Source: an uncultured Sphingomonadales bacterium
Lineage (GTDB): Bacteria; Pseudomonadota; Alphaproteobacteria; Sphingomonadales; Sphingomonadaceae
Assembly: GCA_903868655.1 (NCBI GenBank)
Contig: CAIPWG010000291.1
Location: 1 to 6,205, forward strand
Reading direction: 5' to 3'
Length of the DNA: 6,205 nt
The position numbers were made by a program, and so were the translations under genes. The notes beneath the pieces were generated by a model. It saw only the letters and a program-made list of their open reading frames with translations, ran no database searches and was not told the DNA's origin. This document shows positions 1-6,205 of the stretch, piece after piece; position 1 is the first letter of the stretch, and each line of letters begins with the position of its first letter.

Positions 1-45
1 GTCGGTCTAGCCCCGACAACTTGGCATCCGCTCAACGGGAATTAA
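1..45 (+). CDS. Possible C-terminal end of a plus-strand gene entering from the left
   Basis: Reading frame 1 of the plus strand is open from the first base and gives VGLAPTTWHPLNGN followed by TAA at 43-45. A second plus-strand frame is also open and ends at TAA 57-59, so the frame choice is uncertain. Either would be the tail of a gene converging on the minus-strand TPR gene, whose stop is at 56-58. Only 14 to 18 residues are visible, no family can be recognised, and such short open stretches occur by chance. The main argument for a gene is that the flank would otherwise be empty. Confidence 0.25.
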   Translation, partial: VGLAPTTWHPLNGN

Positions 46-61
46 GTAATATTACTTAATT
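40..61. repeat. Perfect 22-bp AT-rich palindrome at the 3' end of the TPR gene
   Basis: The arm AATTAAGTAAT (40-50) is followed immediately by its exact reverse complement (51-61), with no loop. It covers the TAA stop of the minus-strand TPR gene (56-58) and the TAA of a possible convergent plus-strand frame (43-45). It has no GC-rich stem and no following T tract, so it is not a textbook intrinsic terminator. It could be an operator for a dimeric DNA-binding protein, a weak bidirectional transcript end, or the remnant of a small repeat. The palindrome is seen directly; its function is unknown. Confidence 0.6.
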
Positions 62-562
62 GGCTAGAGTAGCAGGCTCGGTCTTGGCGCCTGTTGCCGA
101 GGCCATTTTGGGTGTTGGCCCTTTGGCAATCGCATCCGCAAGCGCACGGACCTCAGGACAGGATTTGCCGCAAACGCCTTCGAGCTTTGCCAGGTCATAT
201 TTGGCTTTGGCCAAAGCGCCCTTTTCAGCCATTGCGCTGCCTTCACCGCTCAGCGCCGACAAGTTGCTGGCATCGCGTTCGAGAGCGACCCGGTAATAAT
301 GGATTGCCTTACCCGGCATACCTTGCTTGCGCGCAGCATCGCCAAGGGCAACAAGCGTGCCGGCATACCCCGGATCGGCCACAAGCGCGGATTCAAACGC
401 ATCGGTAGCCGCGTCGAGATCGCCATGATCGAGGGCCGCGCGGCCCTTCGTCAACAATTCGTCGGCACGAGGATCGGCGGGTTGCGCCACTTGTGCCTGT
501 CCCATGCTGCCGCTGACAGCCAAAGCGAGCGACAGAGCGAGAGCGACTGGAAAGGTACGCAT
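56..562 (-). CDS. Exported tetratricopeptide-repeat (TPR) protein
   Basis: This is a small TPR protein of unknown specific role, probably periplasmic. From the ATG at 562 it has 168 residues: a signal peptide (MRTFPVALALSLALAVSG, with cleavage probably in GQAQVA near 22-26), two clear TPR units (about 32-65 and 66-99, showing the A..AF..AL..DP and KAI.YY..AL patterns), and a degenerate third (about 100-127). A Cys pair, CGKSC (131-135), could form a disulfide in the periplasm, and the tail is Ala/Thr/Pro-rich. The frame also opens further upstream, at an ATG at 631 that overlaps the rsmB-like stop as ATGA and would give 191 residues. I prefer 562 because it has a strong GAAGGA Shine-Dalgarno 7 nt upstream and puts the signal peptide at the N-terminus. 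It is the last gene of the guaB block. TPR domains mediate protein contacts; no enzymatic function is implied. Confidence 0.85.
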   Translation of the reverse strand: MRTFPVALALSLALAVSGSMGQAQVAQPADPRADELLTKGRAALDHGDLDAATDAFESALVADPGYAGTLVALGDAARKQGMPGKAIHYYRVALERDASNLSALSGEGSAMAEKGALAKAKYDLAKLEGVCGKSCPEVRALADAIAKGPTPKMASATGAKTEPATLAN

Positions 563-569
563 CAACACA

Positions 570-575
570 TCCTTC
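570..575 (-). promoter_or_regulatory. Ribosome binding site that decides the TPR start
   Basis: On the minus strand this reads GAAGGA, seven bases before the ATG at 562-560. It is the best Shine-Dalgarno match of any gene in the window. It supports initiation at 562 rather than at the ATG at 631, which overlaps the preceding stop codon. Confidence 0.65.
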
Positions 576-627
576 AAAGGGGCATCAAACTGTCTGGCGC
601 GCATAAACTGCATGGGATGGGGGCGTA

Positions 628-1809
628 TCATGACCGAATAAGGTTTGCGAAGTAAAACCCGTCAGTTCCGTGTTGCCCGGGAGTGAGGCGGTAGCCTGAC
701 CCGCGCGGTTCAGCCAGTGTAACGTCCGAAATCACCGTCTGCCAACCCTTATGCCGGGCAAGAAAGGCCGCCACCCCGTCGGCGCCCTCAGCATCCAGCA
801 CCGAACACGTAATGAACGTCAAACGACCACCGGGCCGCACCAATTCGGCAGCCAGATCGAGCACATGCGCTTGCAGCGTCGCATAACGCGCGATTGCGCT
901 CGGGCTTAACCGCCAACGCGCTTCAGGATTACGCCGCCATGTGCCAGTGCCCGAGCAGGGCGCGTCGACCAGAACCGCATCGACCCTGCCCACCAAATCG
1001 GCCAAGGCAGCCCGCTCTCGTCCGCCATCGAGCAAACGGCACTCGATCACGGCCCCTGCACGTCGGGCGCGCTCGGGCAGGCGCGACAGTCGCGCCCGGT
1101 CGATGTCACAGGCAATCAGTCGCCCCTGCCCCTGCATCATCGCAGCCAGCGCCAGTGTCTTGCCACCTGCGCCAGCGCAAAGATCAACGACTGTTTCGCC
1201 CGGACCGGCTGCGAGTGACTCGCAAGCCAGCTGGCTGCCAGCATCCTGTACTTCGAACAGGCCTTCGGCAAAGGCAGGCCAGGTGTCTACTGCGGTGCCA
1301 GTCGGCAATCGCAGTGCATCGGGTGCCGGGCCGGGTTCGGATGACACCGGCAAACATTCAGCCAGCGCATCGCGCGTTGTGCGCAAGCGATTGGCGCGGA
1401 TGTCGAGCGGCGCGCGATCGAGCAGCGCGCGTTGGGCCGCGTGATCAAGCCCACTGCTGGCCAAAGCATCGATCAACCACGCTGGCGCCACCCCGCCGAA
1501 TGCTGGCACATCAGCCGATGTAATTGGCGCTGGACCATAGCGCGAGCCATCGAACAGAACGGTCAATGCACTGTTCGCCTGCGCCAACCGCAACAACGCA
1601 GACCGGCCATTGGGCGGAATGTCACCACAGACCCTGATCGCATCCCAAACCAGATCGCGGATCGCGCGGCGATCCTTGGAGCCGACAAAGCGCCTCGTGC
1701 GAAACCATTCGGCAGCAATCCGGTCGGCCGACGCGCCCTGCCCTTGCGCTGCGGAAATCACCGCATCGAGCAAATCGATCGCAGCCTGAACGCGCGCCGC
1801 CGGGTTCAC
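628..1809 (-). CDS. RsmB/NOP2/Sun-family RNA (cytosine-5) methyltransferase
   Basis: This is a cytoplasmic SAM-dependent enzyme that methylates cytosine C5 in RNA; the family prototype RsmB modifies 16S rRNA. The 393-residue protein has an N-terminal helical region (about 1-80, resembling the NusB-like RNA-binding part of RsmB) and a Rossmann methyltransferase core. Visible motifs are the SAM-binding loop VVDLCAGAGGKT (207-218), the acidic ribose-binding residue in CDID (234-237), motif IV DAPCSGTGTWRRNPE (282-296) with Cys285, motif VI TCS (334-336) with the expected catalytic nucleophile Cys335, and the terminal HGTDGFYFA (380-388). Both family cysteines are present, so it should be active. 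The start is a GTG only 9 bp after the guaB stop and has no clear Shine-Dalgarno, which suggests translational coupling. Its TGA stop overlaps an ATG of the TPR frame. The family is clear; the exact target base is inferred, so no gene symbol is assigned. Confidence 0.93.
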   Translation of the reverse strand: MNPAARVQAAIDLLDAVISAAQGQGASADRIAAEWFRTRRFVGSKDRRAIRDLVWDAIRVCGDIPPNGRSALLRLAQANSALTVLFDGSRYGPAPITSADVPAFGGVAPAWLIDALASSGLDHAAQRALLDRAPLDIRANRLRTTRDALAECLPVSSEPGPAPDALRLPTGTAVDTWPAFAEGLFEVQDAGSQLACESLAAGPGETVVDLCAGAGGKTLALAAMMQGQGRLIACDIDRARLSRLPERARRAGAVIECRLLDGGRERAALADLVGRVDAVLVDAPCSGTGTWRRNPEARWRLSPSAIARYATLQAHVLDLAAELVRPGGRLTFITCSVLDAEGADGVAAFLARHKGWQTVISDVTLAEPRGSGYRLTPGQHGTDGFYFANLIRS

Positions 1810-1818
1810 GTCACGCGA

Positions 1819-3354
<1,536 letters not shown>

Positions 3355-3365
3355 TCACGACCGCA

Positions 3366-4955
3366 CTATCGCGTTGGCGCGGGCTGGTGCGGCACTGGCG
3401 GTCCGGCGAACCTGCGGATGTCGGCAAAATGCCGCGCCAATTCGACTTGCAGCAACACATCTTCCGCCATGCCGCCATATTCGACACGGGCGGGAACATC
3501 GGTTGGCCGGTGATACCGCTCGTCCATGAACTGTTCGAGCCGCACCGCGTCGGAATAGGCGCTCGATACCATCACTGCCGGAACATCGTGCTGAATGAAC
3601 ACCCAGCCATCCTGCCGCCTGACAAATGCATTGGCAGCGTTTCCCGCCACCTGACGGCGGTGCGCCCCACGGAGCACTGCGCTAATGCTGTCGTCGAGGT
3701 TGGTCATCCCGGCGCCAATTACACTCACTGGCAAACCAGGGCCGACCAGACCAGTTGAATCGACATTGAGAACAGCCATGATCGCGTCGAGCGGCAAAGG
3801 CGGATTTTCCGCAAACGCTTGCGCTCCCAGCAATCCCAGTTCCTCGCCTGTCGTTGCCAAAACGTAAATATCGCGATCAGGCTGACGGCCTGTGGCCAAT
3901 ATTCGCGCCGCCTCGGTAATTACGGCCAAGCCGCTGGCATTGTCGACCGCCCCGTTGCAGATCAGATGTTCGGCCGGTGGATCGGCACAGCGTCCGAAAT
4001 GATCCCAATGCGCGACCAGAACCACAGCGCCCAGATCGTGGCGCCGCCCCTCGATCTTGCCAATGAGATTGTGCGTGTGAATATGCGTTTCGCTGCCGGT
4101 TGCTTCCAACGTTCCGGTCAAACCAAGCAACTTGGGCGCAAATCCCGGCATTTCGCTCGCGCTCCGCAAAGCTGCCAGCTTGCCAACACCGCCCGCATCG
4201 AACAGCACCTCGGCAGCCTTTGGCGAGAGATACGCCTGAAGATCTCCGCCAAGCTTTTGCCCGGCCAGCGCATAGCCCGGACGTCGCCGGCGTGTAGCAA
4301 CATCCTCGATCCGCCGCGTCCCATCGAGTACTGTCACGACCGCAGACGCCCCCGCATCGAGCAGCCGCCCAACACGTTCATCGGACCCCGCAGAGCCAAG
4401 CGACTGGCTGTCCAGGATGACTGCAACCCGACCAGCCAGCTCGGTGCGCGCGCCCTCAACATTCCAATTGGGCCCAATCAGCATCAAGGGAGCGTCTTCG
4501 ATCAGGCTCCGCAAACCCGATGTCAGCACAACCACACCTGCTGGATCCAAAGCAATTTGGCGATGCCCGTGCTGAAACAGGGCCCGACTTTCCCGCGGTG
4601 TGCGCTCAACCAACTCAACCGGAGCAAACCACGCATTTCCCGGATCGTTCGTGCCGCTGACCAGCCCGATGTCGAACCATTGCTGCGCAAGGTATCGCAA
4701 GGTCCTGGTTTCGCCGTCAGTACCCGGTTCACGACCGGCAAAGTCATCACTCGCCAAGGTCTCGACATGACGCCGCAGGGCAAGTGTGATCGGGTTGTCG
4801 CGCGTTGAAAGCGTGCTGACACTGTCTGAATGGCGTACCGGCCGTGCCGCTGACGCGCCATCCTGGCTTGTCAAAAGCAACAATACGCTCGCGGCCAGGC
4901 ATAATCTGGCTTTGCAAGCGGATTCAGCCCGTTTCCTGATCTGCACAATCAGCAT
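3366..4955 (-). CDS. Secreted M28-family zinc peptidase
   Basis: This is a predicted di-zinc aminopeptidase-like enzyme acting outside the cytoplasm. The 529-residue protein starts with a basic n-region (RKRAESACKAR), a hydrophobic core LCLAASVLLLL (18-28) and a likely signal peptidase I site after ASA (34-36). There is no lipobox. Residues about 60-120 form the first part of the catalytic domain. About 125-275 looks like an inserted PA-type (protease-associated) domain, with GRVAVILDSQSL and GASAVVTV typical of that fold. The M28 metal site is complete: His316 and catalytic Asp318 in AHWDHFG, bridging Asp338 in NGAVDNASG, catalytic Glu371 and ligand Glu372 in TTGEELGLLG, Asp399 in NVDSTG, and His482 in YHRPTDV. 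The ATG at 4955 has AGGA 7 nt upstream. The substrate cannot be told from sequence; M28 members range from aminopeptidases to carboxypeptidases and glutaminyl cyclases. It may share a transcript with guaB, 47 bp downstream, although the functional link is not obvious. Confidence 0.93.
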   Translation of the reverse strand: MLIVQIRKRAESACKARLCLAASVLLLLTSQDGASAARPVRHSDSVSTLSTRDNPITLALRRHVETLASDDFAGREPGTDGETRTLRYLAQQWFDIGLVSGTNDPGNAWFAPVELVERTPRESRALFQHGHRQIALDPAGVVVLTSGLRSLIEDAPLMLIGPNWNVEGARTELAGRVAVILDSQSLGSAGSDERVGRLLDAGASAVVTVLDGTRRIEDVATRRRRPGYALAGQKLGGDLQAYLSPKAAEVLFDAGGVGKLAALRSASEMPGFAPKLLGLTGTLEATGSETHIHTHNLIGKIEGRRHDLGAVVLVAHWDHFGRCADPPAEHLICNGAVDNASGLAVITEAARILATGRQPDRDIYVLATTGEELGLLGAQAFAENPPLPLDAIMAVLNVDSTGLVGPGLPVSVIGAGMTNLDDSISAVLRGAHRRQVAGNAANAFVRRQDGWVFIQHDVPAVMVSSAYSDAVRLEQFMDERYHRPTDVPARVEYGGMAEDVLLQVELARHFADIRRFAGPPVPHQPAPTR

Positions 4956-4993
4956 TGCCCGGTCCTGTCGCTCGCCTGCGATCCACGGCGTGC

Positions 4994-5021
4994 ACGTTCA
5001 TCTGCCTTACAAAGTGAACGT
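4994..5021. promoter_or_regulatory. Spaced inverted repeat upstream of the M28 peptidase, possible operator
   Basis: ACGTTCA (4994-5000) and TGAACGT (5015-5021) are perfect 7-bp arms separated by 14 bp. The arms start 21 bp apart, about two helical turns, as expected for a dimeric repressor or activator. The repeat lies 39-66 bp before the peptidase ATG. A weak minus-strand promoter, TTGCGC (5031-5026) and TAAGGC (5009-5004) with a 16-bp spacer, overlaps it. The repeat is seen directly; the promoter and operator roles are inferred. Confidence 0.4.
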
Positions 5022-5081
5022 TTCGGCGCAAGACCCATTTGAGACGAAGCGTTGGACTTGGCCCTACAAAACCAAATAAAA

Positions 5082-5111
5082 GCGGGCGCTGCCGCCACCG
5101 GCAACGCCCGC
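5082..5111 (-). terminator. Rho-independent terminator of the FixJ-like regulator gene
   Basis: GCGGGCG (5082-5088) pairs with CGCCCGC (5105-5111). After one mismatch, TGCCG (5090-5094) pairs with CGGCA (5099-5103) around a four-base loop. On the minus strand the hairpin is followed directly by TTTTATTTGGTTTTG. It begins 19 nt after the regulator stop codon. No T tract follows on the plus strand, so it works for leftward transcription only. It should insulate the peptidase-guaB region from the regulator transcript. Confidence 0.92.
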
Positions 5112-5130
5112 ACACCAGTGGATCAATCCA

Positions 5131-5868
5131 TTATTCGGTAATATTGGCGATGCACCAGATTTTCACCGCTTGCGCCGATGTCTTTGCTCCAAGCTTACCC
5201 ATCATTTTCATCCGATGGATTTCGACCGTGCGAGGGCTGAGACCAAGCAGTCGCGCCATGCCTTTGTTGCTCTCGCCCTCAACCAGCATTTCCAGGACTT
5301 GACGCTCGCGCGCAGACAGATTGCGGATCAATTCGGCATATTCAGCAATGCGCCGATGCAAAGACCGCTTTTTGTCAGATTCGGCAAACGCCTCGTTAAT
5401 CGCGCCAAACAGAATGTCGTCTGCAACATCGAGAGAGAGGTAGTTCACGGCGTGTGCCTTCATGGCAGCGACAACGCCGGTAATGGTGGGCTTATCACAA
5501 TACACAATGATCGGCATGCCAGGCGCAACCTGCATCAAACTGCCAACCATGCCATGCAGTCCGGTCTCGTGATTGGCATCGTCGATCAGGATTACGCCCT
5601 CTTTGGGGGCGAAAGAGGCAAACTCTTGCGTGCCGGCATAGATTTCAGTGTGAAAACCGGCTGTCAGCAAACGGCGCGCCAATTGGGCTCGCAACCGCGA
5701 GTCACTTTCAACGAGATGGACTACAAGTATTGATGAAGATGAATTGCGTGGTGTGCCGTAATTTTCAGAAGCACGACCATTACGATCAACAAGCACCGAC
5801 AAGTCGACGTCGATATCTTTCCGGGTCGCCTCACACAAGACTTGGACTTCTTTGGCTTGAAAACCCAT
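5131..5868 (-). CDS. FixJ/NarL-family LuxR-HTH regulator with degenerate receiver domain
   Basis: This is a cytoplasmic DNA-binding regulator of 245 residues. Its layout is an N-terminal extension of about 46 residues ending in a Ser/Asn-rich stretch (NSSSS, 42-46), a receiver-like domain (about 47-160), a charged helical linker (161-182), and a LuxR-type helix-turn-helix (183-245; LSARERQVLEML, NKGMARLLGLSPRTVEIHR). The HTH is intact. The receiver keeps the presumed phospho-acceptor Asp96 (GVILIDD), but the acidic triad is Glu-Ser-Asp (54-56), the switch Thr/Ser position is Cys124, the conserved Lys is Leu146 (YLSLD where FixJ has EKP), and the MPG loop after Asp96 is replaced. Phosphorylation by a normal kinase cycle is therefore doubtful. 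The ATG at 5868 has a GGGGGG run 6 nt upstream, and no other in-frame ATG precedes the receiver. No sensor kinase lies nearby. The family assignment is firm; the targets and signal are unknown. Confidence 0.92.
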   Translation of the reverse strand: MGFQAKEVQVLCEATRKDIDVDLSVLVDRNGRASENYGTPRNSSSSILVVHLVESDSRLRAQLARRLLTAGFHTEIYAGTQEFASFAPKEGVILIDDANHETGLHGMVGSLMQVAPGMPIIVYCDKPTITGVVAAMKAHAVNYLSLDVADDILFGAINEAFAESDKKRSLHRRIAEYAELIRNLSARERQVLEMLVEGESNKGMARLLGLSPRTVEIHRMKMMGKLGAKTSAQAVKIWCIANITE

Positions 5869-5874
5869 AATTAG

Positions 5875-5880
5875 CCCCCC
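5875..5880 (-). promoter_or_regulatory. G-run ribosome binding site of the regulator gene
   Basis: On the minus strand this is GGGGGG, six bases before the ATG at 5868-5866. It is an atypical Shine-Dalgarno lacking the AGGA core, which may mean modest translation. It is the only purine-rich match near the start. Confidence 0.45.
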
Positions 5881-5917
5881 AGTTGCTCGAATGCCCCCGA
5901 TATTGATGCATCTTCAC

Positions 5918-5923
5918 ATTATA
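5918..5923 (-). promoter_or_regulatory. Candidate -10 box (TATAAT) of the regulator promoter
   Basis: A perfect TATAAT lies on the minus strand, 50 bp before the regulator ATG. It would place the start of transcription near 5911 and give a leader of roughly 43 nt. No recognisable -35 box is found with a 15-18 bp spacer (the sequence there is ATAGGG-like). Together with the TACTWAG copies just upstream, this suggests an activator-dependent promoter. That is inference from sequence alone; AT-rich DNA produces such boxes by chance. Confidence 0.45.
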
Positions 5924-5987
5924 CTAAGGGAAAATGCTATCCCTATCGCATACTAAGGTAAATTACGTACTTAGGTGGATTACTTAG
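5922..5987. repeat. Cluster of four TACTWAG motifs upstream of the regulator gene
   Basis: TACTAAGG occurs at 5922-5929 and 5951-5958, TACTTAGG at 5968-5975, and TACTTAG at 5981-5987. Because CTAAG and CTTAG are reverse complements, the second and third copies also form a CTAAG-N12-CTTAG dyad. Relative to the proposed transcription start, the copies lie at about -11, -40, -57 and -70, where activator or autoregulatory sites are common. The repeats are seen directly; binding by the adjacent LuxR-HTH protein is inferred. Confidence 0.55.
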
Positions 5988-6205
5988 ACCGTCACCCTAG
6001 GCAAAACTCCTGATCCGAGAGGTACGGTCTACGCAGTGTCGTTCAGCATAAACAATCGTTAGATTGTGCCAAAATGAACCGGTCTACCCTGCTACACCGC
6101 TGCACGCCAAAACCCGCACTCTGCACGGAAAACCTTTCCCCGATTTGCGCCGAACAGCGGCAGACCGCTTTGCGACGAAATTTCAAAAATTGATCACAAA
6201 ATTTA
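5988..6205. other. Intergenic stretch with no convincing gene
   Basis: Together with 5869-5987 this makes 337 bp without a supported CDS. It holds a perfect small hairpin, ACAATC-GTTA-GATTGT (6052-6067), two copies of CGGTCTAC (6025-6032 and 6080-6087), a short AGCGG-CAGA-CCGCT dyad (6156-6169), and a strongly AT-rich right end (6178-6205) containing TTGATCA. The AT-rich end may belong to the promoter of a gene beyond the window. The only ATG-started plus-strand frame I checked (6074-6193, 39 codons) has no ribosome binding site. Confidence 0.5.

Noticed and set aside
43..60. Possible CtrA site (TTAA pairs) in the left palindrome
   Set aside because: The two TTAA boxes are separated by 10 bases rather than the 7 of the CtrA consensus, and they follow simply from the palindrome.
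894..1523. 209-codon plus-strand open frame opposite the RNA methyltransferase
   Set aside because: It lies wholly inside a gene with clear SAM-binding and catalytic motifs. The antisense product is Arg/Pro-rich and low in complexity, typical of a codon-bias shadow.
3819..4808. 329-codon plus-strand open frame opposite the M28 peptidase
   Set aside because: It is a shadow of a GC-rich gene whose minus-strand frame carries a complete M28 metal site. The antisense product is rich in Arg, Gln and Pro and shows no recognisable domain.
5170..5733. 187-codon plus-strand open frame opposite the FixJ-like regulator
   Set aside because: The minus strand encodes an intact LuxR-type HTH and receiver fold. 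The antisense frame has no supporting ribosome binding site or motif.
6156..6169. Possible terminator AGCGG-CAGA-CCGCT
   Set aside because: The stem is only five base pairs and no T tract follows on either strand.
6074..6193. 39-codon plus-strand frame in the right intergenic region
   Set aside because: No ribosome binding site precedes the ATG, the composition is unremarkable, and this length is expected by chance.

Overview
The window looks like an ordinary chromosomal segment of an alphaproteobacterium, most likely a sphingomonad. This rests on the moderately high GC content, the character of the GuaB and FixJ-like proteins, and a gene set dominated by housekeeping functions; it comes from reading the sequence, not from a database search. 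All five well-supported genes lie on the minus strand, so transcription runs from right to left.

From right to left: positions 5869-6205 hold no convincing gene. They form a long AT-rich leader with a perfect TATAAT box and a cluster of TACTWAG repeats in front of a FixJ/NarL-type (LuxR-HTH) regulator (5131-5868). That regulator has a degenerate receiver domain and an unusual N-terminal extension, and it ends in a strong intrinsic terminator (5082-5111). Next comes a secreted M28-family zinc peptidase (3366-4955), with a spaced inverted repeat ahead of it. After a 47-bp gap come guaB (IMP dehydrogenase, 1819-3318), an RsmB/NOP2-family RNA m5C methyltransferase (628-1809, GTG start 9 bp after guaB) and a small exported TPR protein (56-562, or from 631). 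The last three are tightly packed and probably co-transcribed, possibly together with the peptidase. At the left edge, the TPR stop codon lies inside a perfect 22-bp AT-rich palindrome, and a plus-strand gene may end convergently there.

The guaB-rsmB-TPR block links guanine nucleotide supply and rRNA modification, both growth-related, with an envelope protein of unknown role. The regulator is separated from this block by its terminator and appears to be its own transcription unit. I found no mobile element, CRISPR array, RNA gene or clear new defence or biosynthetic system. The most interesting parts are the degenerate-receiver regulator with its repeat-rich leader, and the palindrome at the left edge.
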